From contig NZ_JAMSKT010000004.1 in assembly GCF_023806125.1 (NCBI RefSeq), positions 62,001 through 126,000 of the forward strand: a DNA stretch of 64,000 bases, read 5' to 3'. The translations under genes were made by a program, and so were the position numbers. The DNA comes from Clostridium caldaquaticum (GTDB lineage: Bacteria; Bacillota; Clostridia; Clostridiales; Clostridiaceae). Every line of letters starts with the position of its first letter. Position 1 is the first letter of the stretch. The notes under the pieces are model-generated. The model had not been told where the DNA came from, ran no database searches, and saw only the letters and a program-made list of their open reading frames with translations. Positions 42,635 through 53,023 of this stretch are shown in pieces.

Positions 42635-43612
42635 TTAAATTTTATTTTCTTTCTTTATACTATAACGAGTTCCTTTTCTTTTAACTTTTCCTTCAATAAC
42701 TTCTACATTGCTTCTTCGTCTCATCTCTTCTTGTACCTGTTCAAATTTTTCAACTTCTATTATTGGCTCATGAGCATTCTCCAATAAATATTTTTCTTGT
42801 TCACCATTATTTATTTGCTGTTTATTATTTGGAAATGTCCCTGTATAAGTTTTTCCTAAAATTACATTTCCTATATATTTTTCATTTGTAAGTATAGTTT
42901 GAATGGCACGTTTAGACCACTTATCTTTACCCTTTGAGGATTTAATATCTTCACACTCTAGCTCTTTTATAATTAAGCCTATACTGTATCCTCTTAAATA
43001 TAAGTCAAATATTTTTCTTACAACCTCTGCTTGAGCTTCATCAATTACCAGTTCTCCTTTTTCGTTATGTTTATAACCATAACACTTTCTACAATAAAGC
43101 TTAGATTTACCTGATTCAAATCCACGCTTTAACCCCCACTTTATAGCCTCACTTGTTGATTCGCTCTCTGCTTGTGCAATTGCAGTTAATACAGCTACAA
43201 GTACATCATTGTCAACTTCACTGGTTCTAATATTTTCTTTATCAAATATCATTTCAATTCCCATACTTCTTAACTTATTTACTGTTTCAAGTAAATCTAC
43301 TGTATTTCTAGCTATGCGGCTAATAGACTTAACTAAAACAATGTCAATTAAATTTTCATAACAATCAAATATCATATTCTGAAATCCTGAACGAAATGTA
43401 TTTCCTCCTGAGTCTTTATCTGTGTAAACTTTAAATAAACTCCACTTAGGATTGTTTTTTACAATCTGCTTTAATCCTTCTATTTGTGCTTCTAGGCTTT
43501 CTTCTTGAGAATCGTGATTTGTACTAACCCTACAGTATATTGCTACCCTTTTATTTGGCTCTATTTTAGCTGGAATGTACATTACTTTGGGATTTAAACT
43601 CTTATTCACCAT
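42635..43612 (-). CDS. Large serine recombinase, C-terminally short
   Basis: A 325-residue site-specific recombinase: resolvase domain (about 20-165) with catalytic serine in YCRVSTNHDSQ and the SRIARN motif, and a Recombinase domain (about 180-300, YLRGYSIGLIIKELE and WSKRAIQTILTNEKYIGNV). Large serine integrases usually run beyond 450 residues with a zinc ribbon and coiled coil; both are absent, so it is a short form or 3' truncated. An unusual inverted repeat and three direct repeats lie upstream (43633-43787). Confidence 0.85.
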   Translation of the reverse strand: MVNKSLNPKVMYIPAKIEPNKRVAIYCRVSTNHDSQEESLEAQIEGLKQIVKNNPKWSLFKVYTDKDSGGNTFRSGFQNMIFDCYENLIDIVLVKSISRIARNTVDLLETVNKLRSMGIEMIFDKENIRTSEVDNDVLVAVLTAIAQAESESTSEAIKWGLKRGFESGKSKLYCRKCYGYKHNEKGELVIDEAQAEVVRKIFDLYLRGYSIGLIIKELECEDIKSSKGKDKWSKRAIQTILTNEKYIGNVILGKTYTGTFPNNKQQINNGEQEKYLLENAHEPIIEVEKFEQVQEEMRRRSNVEVIEGKVKRKGTRYSIKKENKI

Positions 43613-43935
43613 AACAAAACCTCACTATTAAGTTTAGACTACTTATCTTTAATTATTGCCAGCTATATGATAAGTAGTCTAAAAAAACAATTATTTTATC
43701 CATAATTTTCAAACATCTATCTAGCCTACTCGTAAAAGCCACATCTATCCTGCCTTCTCAACCTCTACGGTATCTATCTTGCCTACTACACTATACAAAT
43801 ATTATAATCATTAAAATATTTCTCTGCAAAATAAATATAAGGATTTTCAAATCAGAAACACCAAAAATAAATTTTATGATGCCTCTTGTAAACTTGAAAA
43901 CCCTTTATTTATCAATGCTTTACACACTTTTATAT
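43613..43935. repeat. Intergenic region with an inverted repeat and three 16-bp direct repeats
   Basis: A perfect 15-bp inverted repeat (TTTAGACTACTTATC at 43633-43647; complement at 43669-43683) and three near-identical repeats of the form ATCTATCnnGCCTnCT at 43715-43730, 43743-43758 and 43772-43787, with periods of 28 and 29 bp. No gene seen. May be a recombinase target, an operator array or a dispersed clostridial repeat. Confidence 0.55.
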
Positions 43936-45306
43936 TTATTTTTTTGTTATCAATACAACACACTCAACGTGCGCAGTCTGAGGAAAATTATCAACTGGCT
44001 GCACTTCTATTGTCTTATAGTTAAGCTCTTGAAGTATTCCTAAATCCCTAGCCAAAGTTGCTGCATCACAGGATACATATACAATTCTTTCAGGTACCAT
44101 GTTAGCTATGGCTTCAAGGAGACTTCTTTCGCAGCCCTTTCTTGGCGGGTCTACAACCACCACCTGAGCCTTTATCCCTTTTTCTATAAGCTCTGGAATT
44201 ACTTTTTCAGATTCACCTGTTAAAAACTCTACGTTATCTACATTGTTTTGCAATGCATTTTTCTTTGCATCCTCTATAGCCTGCGGAACTATTTCTACTC
44301 CATAAACCTTTTTAGCTTTTTGAGAAAGGAAAAGAGATATAGTTCCTGTACCGCAGTAGGCATCGAATACTGTTTCATTTCCGCTTAAACCTGCATATTC
44401 AAGTGCTTTATTATAAAGTACCTCTGTCTGAACAGGATTAACCTGAAAAAAGGAAAGAGGAGAAATATTAAACTTAAATTTTCCTATATAATCCGTTATA
44501 ACATCACTGCCCCACAAGGTTTTATTTTTCTCACCTAGTATTACATTAGTTTTTTTATGATTTACATTTTGTATAATACTTTTAATTCCCTGAATATTTT
44601 TAGTGATTAAATCTACAAATTCTTCATAGTAAGGCAGTTTATCCTGCCTTGTTACAATAACCACCATAACTTCTTTGGTTTTAAAACCTCTTCGTACCAT
44701 TATATGCCTTATATTTCCATCATCCTCGTTTTCATCATAAGTTTCAATATTATATTTAATTATCCATTCTTTAGTCAAACTTATAACCTTATCAGCTATT
44801 TTATCCTGTATATAGCAGGTTTCCATATTTACTATGTCATGGCTTCTTGGAGCGTAAAATCCAATTTGAACTTCTCCATTAACCTTTCCTACAGGAAGCT
44901 GAACTTTATTTCTATATCTATAAGGCTCTTCCATCCCTATAACAGGATGAACTGTCACATCTTTAAGCTTTCCTATTCTTGCAATAACCTCTTTGACTCT
45001 TTCAGTTTTAAATTGAAGCTGAGCCTCATAAGACATATGCTGCATTTGACAGCCGCCGCATCTTTTATAAATACTGCAAATTGGTTCTCTTCTATGAAAA
45101 GACTGCTTTATAATATCTAAAAGCTTTCCATAAGCATAGTTTTTAGCTACTTTAACTATCTTAACTTTTACAGTTTCACCAATTAAAGCGCCTTGTACAA
45201 AGATAGTGAAATTGTTAAGCTTTCCTACTCCTTCACCTTCATATCCCATACCAATTATATCTATAATATAATCCTTATTTTTTTCAATTACTATATTTTC
45301 ACTCAT
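43936..45306 (-). CDS. rlmD: 23S rRNA (uracil-C5)-methyltransferase, RlmD/RlmCD type
   Basis: A 456-residue RNA methylase: TRAM domain at 1-65, an Fe-S cysteine set ([10 protein letters not shown], about 76-85), [21 protein letters not shown] motif [22 protein letters not shown] and the catalytic [13 protein letters not shown] with an ending HVECVVLI. It makes 5-methyluridine in 23S rRNA; Gram-positives use one enzyme (RlmCD) for two sites, so specificity is open. The ATG at 45304-45306 is preferred over the upstream GTG, given AAGGATGA. Confidence 0.9.
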   Translation of the reverse strand: MSENIVIEKNKDYIIDIIGMGYEGEGVGKLNNFTIFVQGALIGETVKVKIVKVAKNYAYGKLLDIIKQSFHRREPICSIYKRCGGCQMQHMSYEAQLQFKTERVKEVIARIGKLKDVTVHPVIGMEEPYRYRNKVQLPVGKVNGEVQIGFYAPRSHDIVNMETCYIQDKIADKVISLTKEWIIKYNIETYDENEDDGNIRHIMVRRGFKTKEVMVVIVTRQDKLPYYEEFVDLITKNIQGIKSIIQNVNHKKTNVILGEKNKTLWGSDVITDYIGKFKFNISPLSFFQVNPVQTEVLYNKALEYAGLSGNETVFDAYCGTGTISLFLSQKAKKVYGVEIVPQAIEDAKKNALQNNVDNVEFLTGESEKVIPELIEKGIKAQVVVVDPPRKGCERSLLEAIANMVPERIVYVSCDAATLARDLGILQELNYKTIEVQPVDNFPQTAHVECVVLITKK

Positions 45307-45384
45307 ATTATCATCCTTCACCTGTGTACTATCTGATTTATAAATTATATAATTTATTTACTTCCTTGTCTATTATATAAAAAA

Positions 45385-45418
45385 TAGTCTATAAATCATG
45401 AAATCGACTTATAGACTA
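45385..45418 (-). terminator. Terminator after the DUF1540 gene
   Basis: 10-bp arms TAGTCTATAA/TTATAGACTA followed on the minus strand by TTTTTT. Confidence 0.75.
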
Positions 45419-45424
45419 CATAAA

Positions 45425-45787
45425 CTATCTATTCTTAAAAGTTTCACATTGAGTTCCTTGAGTATTTTCAGCATTAGGACCATGAATCTGGATATTATCT
45501 GCGTTACATTTTCTGTCTATATTATAAATACAGTTCATTGCTTCGCATTTTATTATAGGAATCATTTGTATTGAATTTTTAGTAAAAATTTGCTTAATTT
45601 CTCCTATCATATTCATATTAGGTAGGTGAGTTATTGCATTTTTAATTCCTTTAGGAGCAAAAGTATTACACATAGTCTCCATACTTGAATGAGCGCCTGC
45701 ACCTATTATATTTATAACATTTGCTGAGCACAGCCCACTCATATTATGAACACAATTTAATGCACTGCAGCTTAATTCTCCATTCAT
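45425..45787 (-). CDS. DUF1540 protein with two Cys-rich repeats
   Basis: A 120-residue protein with two DUF1540 units, at about 5-42 (CSALNCVHNMSGLCSANVI...MCNTF) and about 80-117 (CEAMNCIYNIDRKCNADNI...QCETF). Each has four cysteines in a CxxxxC...C...C layout likely to bind metal or Fe-S. Family function unknown; common in clostridia. RBS GGGAGGA. Own terminator downstream. Confidence 0.87.
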   Translation of the reverse strand: MNGELSCSALNCVHNMSGLCSANVINIIGAGAHSSMETMCNTFAPKGIKNAITHLPNMNMIGEIKQIFTKNSIQMIPIIKCEAMNCIYNIDRKCNADNIQIHGPNAENTQGTQCETFKNR

Positions 45788-45875
45788 AAAAATCCTCCCA
45801 TATCCTTACCACTATTACTATTCTATTTTGCATGTAAGTAGTTTATCCATAATTTATTATATTTATTCTAAGATA

Positions 45876-45897
45876 AAAAAAAAAGCAGCTAAGCTGC
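45876..45897 (-). terminator. Terminator of the trp operon
   Basis: Short GC-rich stem GCAGCT/AGCTGC (45885-45890, 45892-45897) followed on the minus strand by nine or more T residues. About 185 bp beyond trpA. Confidence 0.7.
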
Positions 45898-46081
45898 AAA
45901 GTAATAGAATGAATCAGTTGCTCTTATATTCCATTTAGTCATTTTTTCCATTTTTTAACCAAATTATACATTATTCATATAATTCTTTATAATTATCTAT
46001 TAGAAATATACGACAAAGACAATACAACTATTGGTTATATGAAACCTAGTATTATTATGATAATAGCTCACAAATATTATT

Positions 46082-46900
46082 TTACTTATTTCCTGGGCAA
46101 TTGACAACTTTTTTTACAGCATTTTTAAGTTCTTTTGTAAAAACTCCTACTTTTTCAACTGCTGCTGTACTATTTTCTGCTGAAGCTATAAGCTTTATTA
46201 TAGCACTTCCTACTATTACACCTTCACCATATTTTGCAAATTCCTCTGCCATTTCTGCACTAGATACACCAAATCCGATAGCTCTTGGTATTTCACTGTA
46301 TTGTCCAACCAAATTCATATAGTTTTTTAAATCCGTAGCAATACTGTCTCTTGTCCCAGTAACACCATTTGTTGATACACAATATACAAAACCTCTGCCA
46401 AACTTCAACACTTTTTTAACTCTTTCTTCTGAGGCAGGTGCTACTAATGGAATAATATCTATATTATATTCAAAAGCAATTTCTGCGATTTCTCCTCTTT
46501 CCTCCAAAGGTAAATCAGGAATTATAAGCCCGTCAATACCAACTTCATTACATTTTTTTATAAACTTTTCTATTCCATATTTAAAAATACAATTATAATA
46601 AACCAAATATAATAGTGGTACAGAAGAAATTCTTCTTATATCTTTTACAATATTCATTATATCATTTATTTTTATTCCAGCTTTTAACGCTCTTTGAGAG
46701 GATTCTTGTATAACTACTCCATCTGCCAGGGGGTCTGAATAAGGAATACCTAGTTCAATTATATCTGCCCCTGCTTTCTCCATAGCCAGTACTAAATCTA
46801 TTGTAGTACTTCTATCCGGATCTCCTGCTGTTATAAAAGTAATAAGTGCTTTTTCATTTTTTTCTTTTAACTCCTTAAACTTTAAATCTATTCTGTTCAT
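46082..46900 (-). CDS. trpA: Tryptophan synthase alpha subunit
   Basis: A 272-residue TIM barrel that splits indole-3-glycerol phosphate into indole and glyceraldehyde-3-phosphate. Catalytic E and D lie in GADIIELGIPYSDPLADG; the flexible loop is VAPASEERV, and the phosphate loop GFGVSSAEMAEE. Indole passes through a tunnel to TrpB, whose stop codon overlaps the start here by one base. Last gene of trpEGDCFBA. Confidence 0.96.
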   Translation of the reverse strand: MNRIDLKFKELKEKNEKALITFITAGDPDRSTTIDLVLAMEKAGADIIELGIPYSDPLADGVVIQESSQRALKAGIKINDIMNIVKDIRRISSVPLLYLVYYNCIFKYGIEKFIKKCNEVGIDGLIIPDLPLEERGEIAEIAFEYNIDIIPLVAPASEERVKKVLKFGRGFVYCVSTNGVTGTRDSIATDLKNYMNLVGQYSEIPRAIGFGVSSAEMAEEFAKYGEGVIVGSAIIKLIASAENSTAAVEKVGVFTKELKNAVKKVVNCPGNK

Positions 46901-48075
46901 TAAAGCTTTACCCCCATTTCTTCAGCTACAGTATTAATATCCTTATCTCCTCTGCCTGAAAGGTTAACTACAATAATTTTGTCCTTGCTTAAGGTTGGTG
47001 CTAATTTTAAAACATGAGCAATTGCATGTGAACTTTCAATTGCAGGTATTATCCCTTCCATTAATGATAATTCTTTAAAAGCTTCCAGTGCTTCCTTATC
47101 AGTTACAGCAACATATTCAGCCCTGCCTATGTCATGTAAATATGCATGCTCAGGTCCTACACCTGGGTAATCAAGTCCCGCTGATATAGAGTAAACCGGC
47201 ATTATTTGTCCATCTTCATCTTGAAGCACATAAGTTTTCATACCGTGAATTATTCCAAGGGAGCCTTTAGTTATAGTTGCAGCATGCTGTTCTGTATCAA
47301 CTCCAAGCCCTGCAGCCTCGACTCCTACAAGCTTTACCTCCTTATCTTCTATAAAAGGATAAAAAATTCCAATAGCATTGCTTCCACCGCCGACACAAGC
47401 TACCACATAATCTGGAAGCCTTCCTTCCTTTTCAATTATCTGCCTTCTGGCTTCATCACCTATTATTCTTTGAAAATCTCTAACCATTGTTGGATATGGG
47501 TGGGGTCCCATAACAGAACCTATAACATAAAAAGTAGTATCTATATTTGATACCCAGTCTCTCATCGCTCCGTTTACTGCATCCTTTAAGGTTCCTGTAC
47601 CGCTTGTTATAGCATTAACCTTTGCACCTAGCATTTTCATTTTAAATACATTAAGCGCTTGTCTTCTTATATCTTCTTCTCCCATAAATATTTCACATTC
47701 CATTTGAAACATTGCTGCAACAGTAGCTGTAGCAACACCATGCTGTCCCGCCCCTGTTTCTGCTATTATTCTTTTCTTTCCCATTCTTTTTGCCAAAAGT
47801 ACCTGTCCTAAAACATTGTTTATTTTATGTGCCCCGGTATGATTTAAATCTTCTCTTTTTAAATAAATTTTTGCTCCTTTGTATTTTTCACTTAAACTTT
47901 TTGCATAATAAAGCGGAGTTTCTCTTCCGCTGTATTCCTTTAAATAGTAATGATATTCCTCTAAAAAACTTTTATCCTTTATTGCCTTTTCAAATTCAAT
48001 TTCCAGTTCTGTTATTGCATTCATAACAGTCTCAGGTACATACTGCCCTCCAAATTGTCCAAATCTTCCCTTCAT
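46900..48075 (-). CDS. trpB: Tryptophan synthase beta subunit
   Basis: A 391-residue PLP enzyme joining indole and serine. The PLP lysine lies in [31 protein letters not shown] and [13 protein letters not shown] are the cofactor and substrate loops; the start [14 protein letters not shown] is TrpB1-type. It overlaps trpF and trpA by one base each, so the operon is translationally linked. Confidence 0.97.
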   Translation of the reverse strand: MKGRFGQFGGQYVPETVMNAITELEIEFEKAIKDKSFLEEYHYYLKEYSGRETPLYYAKSLSEKYKGAKIYLKREDLNHTGAHKINNVLGQVLLAKRMGKKRIIAETGAGQHGVATATVAAMFQMECEIFMGEEDIRRQALNVFKMKMLGAKVNAITSGTGTLKDAVNGAMRDWVSNIDTTFYVIGSVMGPHPYPTMVRDFQRIIGDEARRQIIEKEGRLPDYVVACVGGGSNAIGIFYPFIEDKEVKLVGVEAAGLGVDTEQHAATITKGSLGIIHGMKTYVLQDEDGQIMPVYSISAGLDYPGVGPEHAYLHDIGRAEYVAVTDKEALEAFKELSLMEGIIPAIESSHAIAHVLKLAPTLSKDKIIVVNLSGRGDKDINTVAEEMGVKL

Positions 48076-48683
48076 TATAATCTCCTCACTTTATCTATAA
48101 ATTCTTTCATTTTATGAAAATCTTTAAAACCGCTGCTTTCAACTCCGCTGGATACATCTACTGCAAAAGGCTTCACAATTTTTATAGCCTCTTTAATATT
48201 TTCACAGTTTAATCCCCCTGCAAGCACTATTTTTTGTTCTAAATCATGCTTCTTTAATATATTCCAGTCAAAAGTTTTGCCGCTGCCCCCCTTTACTCCC
48301 TCAACCTTAGAGTCAAGAAGCAGTCTGATATTTTTATATTTATATATATTTGAAAGGTCTTCCTCTCTTTTAACTGAAATAGCCTTCCAAACCTCAAAAT
48401 CCTTAAAGCTATTTATATACTCAATAGATTCATTACCATGAAACTGAAGCACATCAAGTTTAACCTTATCTGCAATTTCTCTTACAGCTTCAATGCTTTC
48501 ATCTGCAAAAACACCTACAGCTTTTATTTCTTTATCTAAGTTTTCATGAAGCTTTAAAGCTGTACCAGCACTTACTCTTCTCCTACTTTCAGCAAATACA
48601 AAACCAGCATATTCAGGCCTTAGCTTATTTACATATTCAATATCAACATATCTTGTTAAACCGCAAATTTTAATCTTAATCAT
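48075..48683 (-). CDS. trpF: Phosphoribosylanthranilate isomerase
   Basis: A 202-residue TIM barrel: catalytic Cys in KICGLTR (5-11), QFHGNE, and catalytic Asp in LLDSKVEG with GGSGKTFDW; phosphate site [10 protein letters not shown]. Separate from trpC here, not fused as in E. coli. Starts 4 bp inside the end of trpC. Confidence 0.95.
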   Translation of the reverse strand: MIKIKICGLTRYVDIEYVNKLRPEYAGFVFAESRRRVSAGTALKLHENLDKEIKAVGVFADESIEAVREIADKVKLDVLQFHGNESIEYINSFKDFEVWKAISVKREEDLSNIYKYKNIRLLLDSKVEGVKGGSGKTFDWNILKKHDLEQKIVLAGGLNCENIKEAIKIVKPFAVDVSSGVESSGFKDFHKMKEFIDKVRRL

Positions 48684-49468
48684 GACTTAATACCATCTTT
48701 GCAAACTCTTACAAATTCATTAACTTTAGTTCTATCTTTAATAATTCTCATAAAAGTTTCACCAACTAATATGGCACTTACTCCTAAACTTTTCAAATAC
48801 TTTATATCATCAGCATTGCTTATCCCGCTTTCAGAAACTACTATTTTATCCTTTGGTATTAGATTTTTAAGCTTTTCTGTATGCTTTAAGCTGACGTGAA
48901 AAGTTTTAAGGTCTCTATTGTTTATCCCTATTATCCTTCCTCCACTTTTAAGTGCCTCTTCAAGCTCACTTTCATTATGAACTTCTATAAGCACATGCAG
49001 TCCCAAGCTTGAAGCTAAATCATAAAATCTTTTAAGCTTTCCAGGCAGAATAGCTGCTATAAGAAGAATAGCATCTGCACCTATATCTAAAGCCTGATAT
49101 ATTTGATATTCCTCTATAATAAAATCTTTGCGAAGCACAGGCTTATCAGCTATTATCTTTACATCTTTTATATATTCATCATTCCCCTTAAAAAAATATT
49201 TCTCTGTAAGAACTGAAATTGCATCTATATCAACTTCATCATATACTTTTGCAATAGCTTTATGATTGAAGTTTTCTATAATAACTCCCTTTGAAGGAGA
49301 AGCTTTTTTAATCTCTGCTATTATAGACATTTCCCTTCCGCTTAGTGCCTTTTCAAAGTTTCTAATTTCCCTAGGCTTAGAATTTTTAATCAAATTCTCT
49401 AATGGTTTTTCTTCTTTCTCTATTTCAAGCTGCTTTTTTTTAACCGCAACAATTTCATCCAGTATCAT
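48680..49468 (-). CDS. trpC: Indole-3-glycerol phosphate synthase
   Basis: A 262-residue TIM barrel closing the indole ring. Signature AEIKKASPSKGVI (about 50-62), VLRKDFIIEEYQI with catalytic Lys, IGINNRDLKTF and VSESGIS. Start ATG overlaps the trpD stop by one base. Confidence 0.96.
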   Translation of the reverse strand: MILDEIVAVKKKQLEIEKEEKPLENLIKNSKPREIRNFEKALSGREMSIIAEIKKASPSKGVIIENFNHKAIAKVYDEVDIDAISVLTEKYFFKGNDEYIKDVKIIADKPVLRKDFIIEEYQIYQALDIGADAILLIAAILPGKLKRFYDLASSLGLHVLIEVHNESELEEALKSGGRIIGINNRDLKTFHVSLKHTEKLKNLIPKDKIVVSESGISNADDIKYLKSLGVSAILVGETFMRIIKDRTKVNEFVRVCKDGIKS

Positions 49469-50484
49469 TACATTGCCACCTTCTTACCAAAGTTTATTAT
49501 TTCCTCTAACTTGTCATAGGCTTTTCCAGAATCAATAATCTTCTCTGCTAATCTAATTCCTTCCCTGAAATTATCCGCTGCCTTACCTACATACAAAGCA
49601 GCTGCAGCATTCATCACTACAATATTGCGTCTAGCTCCCTTTTCTCCCTTAAATATATCTAAAATTATTGCTGCATTTTCTTTTGAATCTCCACCTTTTA
49701 TCTCTTCCTTTGTGCAAAGCGGTATACCATAATCCAGCGGATTAATAGTGTAATCTATAACTTTACCTTCTTTTACTTCTGTTACAGTAGTAGTTGTTGT
49801 TGTTGTTATTTCATCCAAACCGTCATTTCCGTGTATTACAAGTACTCTTTCCCTTCCAAGTCTTAAAAGAACTTCTCCAAGCTGATGAGTCAAGTTTCCA
49901 TCAAATACTCCAAGCACCTGTCCCTTTATATCTGCAGGATTTGTAAGAGGTCCTAAAATATTAAATATAGTTCTAATTCCTAATTCTCTTCTTATCGGAG
50001 CAGCATTTTTCATTGCAGGATGGTACTTTTGAGCAAAGAGAAAAGTCATACCTGTATCCTTAAGACACTTCTCAGATAATGAAGTTTCAAAATCTATATT
50101 AAAACCTAGTTCGCAAAGCACATCTGCACTTCCGCTTTTACTTGAAACTGCTCTATTTCCGTGTTTTGCTACCTTTACACCTGCAGCAGCAGCAATTATA
50201 GCTACAGCTGTAGATATATTAAATGTATTGGCACCATCTCCTCCAGTGCCGCAGGTATCTATAGCAAAAAAGGATACATTAAAGCTTCTTGCATTTTGTT
50301 TCATAGACTTAGCACAACCTGTTATTTCATCTATAGTCTCACCTTTCATTCTAAGCCCTGTAAGAAAAGCTCCTATCTGAGATGGAGTACATTCACCTCT
50401 CATTATCTCATTCATAGCTGCCTCTGCTTCTTCGGTTGTTAAATTTTCTCTTATAACAATCTTTTTAATAGCTTCATTTAACAT
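49468..50484 (-). CDS. trpD: Anthranilate phosphoribosyltransferase
   Basis: A 338-residue enzyme transferring phosphoribose from PRPP to anthranilate. Signatures: [17 protein letters not shown] (PRPP loop, about 77-93), [19 protein letters not shown]-like region, and LGPLTNP. Stand-alone, not fused to trpG. Overlaps trpG by 11 bp. A Thr-rich stretch ([12 protein letters not shown]) near residue 228 is a mild oddity. Confidence 0.96.
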   Translation of the reverse strand: MLNEAIKKIVIRENLTTEEAEAAMNEIMRGECTPSQIGAFLTGLRMKGETIDEITGCAKSMKQNARSFNVSFFAIDTCGTGGDGANTFNISTAVAIIAAAAGVKVAKHGNRAVSSKSGSADVLCELGFNIDFETSLSEKCLKDTGMTFLFAQKYHPAMKNAAPIRRELGIRTIFNILGPLTNPADIKGQVLGVFDGNLTHQLGEVLLRLGRERVLVIHGNDGLDEITTTTTTTVTEVKEGKVIDYTINPLDYGIPLCTKEEIKGGDSKENAAIILDIFKGEKGARRNIVVMNAAAALYVGKAADNFREGIRLAEKIIDSGKAYDKLEEIINFGKKVAM

Positions 50485-51052
50485 TACAAATCACCTCTGC
50501 AAAATTTCTTAACATCTTGTCACCATATTGTGTTAAAATTGATTCAGGATGAAATTGAAGCCCATAAAGGTCAAAATCTTTATGCTTTATACCCATTATT
50601 ACATCATCCTCAGTTTTTGCTATTACTTTAAACTCAGTTGGTAAACTATTCTTTTCAACAACAAGAGAATGATATCTCATAACAGTAAATCTTTCTGGTA
50701 AATCTTTAAATATGTCACTTTCTTCTATAAAAACTTCTGAAGTCTTTCCGTGCATTATTTTCTCAGCTCCTGATATTTTTCCTCCAAAGGCATAGCCTAT
50801 AGCCTGATGCCCAAGACATATTCCAAGTATAGGAAGCTTATCTGCAAAATTTCTTATTACCTCAATACAAATTCCTGCTTCCTCTGGTCTTCCAGGTCCT
50901 GGAGAAATAATAATACCATGTAAATCCATATTTGTTATTTCCTCTATTGTAACAGCATCATTTCTGATTACCTTAATATCTTTGTAAATTACTCCCAGCA
51001 TTTGATATAAATTAAAGGTAAAAGAATCATAATTATCTATTAAAAGAAGCAT
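50474..51052 (-). CDS. trpG: Anthranilate synthase component II (glutamine amidotransferase)
   Basis: A 192-residue class I amidotransferase: [13 protein letters not shown], oxyanion loop [11 protein letters not shown], nucleophile Cys in LGICLGHQA, and His-Glu in LQFHPESIL. It supplies ammonia to TrpE. It could also serve aminodeoxychorismate synthase, as single TrpG/PabA proteins do in some Firmicutes. One-base overlap with trpE. Confidence 0.94.
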   Translation of the reverse strand: MLLLIDNYDSFTFNLYQMLGVIYKDIKVIRNDAVTIEEITNMDLHGIIISPGPGRPEEAGICIEVIRNFADKLPILGICLGHQAIGYAFGGKISGAEKIMHGKTSEVFIEESDIFKDLPERFTVMRYHSLVVEKNSLPTEFKVIAKTEDDVIMGIKHKDFDLYGLQFHPESILTQYGDKMLRNFAEVICNVK

Positions 51053-52485
51053 TAAATCACCACCCTTAACGCCTTAGCCTTATTTATTGTTTCTTCATAC
51101 TCCTTAACTGGATCCGAATCATACACTATTCCAGCCCCTGCCTGAAGATAAGCAGTTTTATTTTTAAAAATTACAGTTCTGATTGCAATACACACATCCA
51201 TATTTCCTTCATAGGAAAAGTACCCTAAGGCACCTGCATATATTCCACGTCTTATATTTTCAAGCTCATCTATTATTTCCATTGCTCTTATTTTAGGCGC
51301 CCCGGACACTGTTCCTGCTGGAAGACAAACCTTTAAGGCGTCAAAACAATCTAAGCCTTCTTTTAACCTGCCAGTAACCTTTGAAACTAAATGCATTACA
51401 TGTGAATAAAGTTCTACTTCCATAAATTTCTCTACCTTAACAGTGCCAAACTCGCTTATTCTACCAGTATCGTTTCTCCCTAAATCTACAAGCATTACAT
51501 GCTCAGCTATTTCCTTCTCATCTTTAAGCAAATCTTCTGCTAAAACTTTATCTTCTTCACTGTTTTTCCCTCTAGGTCTTGTACCTGCTATAGGATTAGT
51601 TGATACTATATTATTAATAACGCTTACTAATCTTTCAGGAGAAGAGCCTACTACCTCAAAGCCGTCAAATTCTATATAAAAAAGATATGGAGATGGATTT
51701 TTAGATCTTAATCTTCTGTATACTTCAAAAGGGTTTTCTTCTGTATTAATAGTTAATCTTTGAGATAAAACCACCTGGAATATATCTCCTTTAGTTATAT
51801 AATCTTTTGCTTTATTTACCCTTTTACAAAACTCTTCTTTTGTAAAATTAGATTTTGCTTCCCCAAAAGACCCTTCCCTTTTCAAAGGATGAAGCTCTTT
51901 TCTAACTCTAATCTTCTCATAAGTTGTTTGCAGTAATTGCACAACTTCTTCATATTCAAGATTATCTTCAGGAAGTACATTATAAATAATATAAAGCTTA
52001 TGGTTATAGTGATCATAGCATATTATTGTTTTATAAAATAAAAGATAAGCCTCTGGTATGTTTATCTTATCCTTATTTTTATCAGGCAGCACCTCATACT
52101 GCCTGATAACATCGTAGCCTACATAGCCTATAGCACCTCCACTAAAAGGAAGGCTTATATTTTCAGCATGATATTTTAAATTCAATATATCCCTAACTGT
52201 ATCAAGCACATCACCTTGTTTTTGTATTTTACTGCCGTCATCACTTATTATGGTTATCCTGTCTTTATAACTATTAACCTGAAGATAAGGATTTTCCGCC
52301 ATAAATGAGTATCTTCCGCTGTCTTTAGTAGCTAAAGCACTTTCTAAAAGACACCTGTTTTTTCCTTCAAGGTTATAAAATATTATTATTGGTGTAAGTT
52401 CATCTGCATGTGCTTCAAAGATTACAGGAAAAACTTTTTTAGATTCTCTAAGTTCATAAAATTTACATTTACTCAAATTAATCAT
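51052..52485 (-). CDS. trpE: Anthranilate synthase component I
   Basis: A 477-residue chorismate-using enzyme: the tryptophan-feedback motif LLES (in CLLESA, about 46-49), the chorismate-binding core GDIFQVVLSQRL, IAGTRPRGK, VDLGRNDTGR and the end AGAGIVYDSDPVKEYEE. First gene of the operon, expressed from a T-box-controlled leader; so both allosteric and tRNA-Trp-dependent control are visible. Confidence 0.96.
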   Translation of the reverse strand: MINLSKCKFYELRESKKVFPVIFEAHADELTPIIIFYNLEGKNRCLLESALATKDSGRYSFMAENPYLQVNSYKDRITIISDDGSKIQKQGDVLDTVRDILNLKYHAENISLPFSGGAIGYVGYDVIRQYEVLPDKNKDKINIPEAYLLFYKTIICYDHYNHKLYIIYNVLPEDNLEYEEVVQLLQTTYEKIRVRKELHPLKREGSFGEAKSNFTKEEFCKRVNKAKDYITKGDIFQVVLSQRLTINTEENPFEVYRRLRSKNPSPYLFYIEFDGFEVVGSSPERLVSVINNIVSTNPIAGTRPRGKNSEEDKVLAEDLLKDEKEIAEHVMLVDLGRNDTGRISEFGTVKVEKFMEVELYSHVMHLVSKVTGRLKEGLDCFDALKVCLPAGTVSGAPKIRAMEIIDELENIRRGIYAGALGYFSYEGNMDVCIAIRTVIFKNKTAYLQAGAGIVYDSDPVKEYEETINKAKALRVVI

Positions 52486-52510
52486 AACTTAGCCCCCTTA
52501 AAAAATTATT

Positions 52511-52880
52511 AAAAAAAAGCCACTTCGTCTGTTTTGGGACGAAGTGACTCGTGGTGCCACCCAAATTAAATTTACATTTAGTATAAAGCATAAATCTTAT
52601 TTTAATTATTCTAAAATAAGATAAATAAAAACACCTTGCCCTGCAAATAGGACGAGGTGTTGAACTCGCTATGCCACCTAAATGGAAATTTATCTTTACC
52701 AGGTACGGAATTAATCGATACCCTGTCCTTTTAACGGAAGACTCCCGGAAAATGCTACTATAAGTTCGCATATCATCTCACAGACCCATTCAATATAGAC
52801 TACAGTATCTGGCTTACACTATCCCAGATTCGCTGAAACTAAACTTCTATATCTACTCTTTCTGATCACTGATGTTAAAA
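52511..52880 (-). promoter_or_regulatory. Semi-tandem tRNA-Trp T-box leader of the trp operon
   Basis: On the minus strand one Stem I region (about 52700-52865) with TGG (52786-52788) as the likely Trp specifier is followed by two T-box modules. Module 1 has TAGGTGGCATAGCGAGT (52664-52680) and a terminator hairpin (52631-52642 with 52649-52660). Module 2 has GGGTGGCACCACGAG (52549-52563) and a terminator (52521-52529 with 52538-52546) with an eight-T run. Uncharged tRNA-Trp would disrupt the terminators and allow trp transcription. Only one complete Stem I is visible, so this is a partially duplicated T-box. Confidence 0.85.
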
Positions 52881-52882
52881 TA

Positions 52883-52911
52883 ATTTTATATTATTGTGTA
52901 TATTCAGTCAA
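52883..52911 (-). promoter_or_regulatory. trp operon promoter
   Basis: Minus strand TTGACT (52906-52911), 17-bp spacer, TAAAAT (52883-52888), just upstream of the T-box leader. Confidence 0.75.
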
Positions 52912-52981
52912 TAGTTTTTTAAAAATTTTTACAATTACATATATTCAATTTTTAATTTTATATTAATCAAATAATTTAAAA

Positions 52982-53011
52982 GAGAGAACGCCTTACTTTA
53001 GGCATTCTCTC
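52982..53011 (-). terminator. Terminator after pyk
   Basis: 11-bp arms with one mismatch (GAGAGAACGCC, GGCATTCTCTC), followed on the minus strand by TTTTAAATT. Confidence 0.7.
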
Positions 53012-53023
53012 ATATATTTATAA

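Noticed and set aside
43715-43787. Three regular repeats as a CRISPR array
   Set aside because: Repeats are only 16 bp with 12-13-bp spacers and no cas genes nearby.
46101-46322. Plus-strand open frames antisense to the trp genes
   Set aside because: Shadows of the high-confidence trpA, trpB and trpC coding frames; no start signals.
52478-52771. 97-residue open frame on the minus strand before trpE
   Set aside because: It lies wholly within the T-box leader, and its sequence is explained by Stem I and the T-box modules; no ribosome site.
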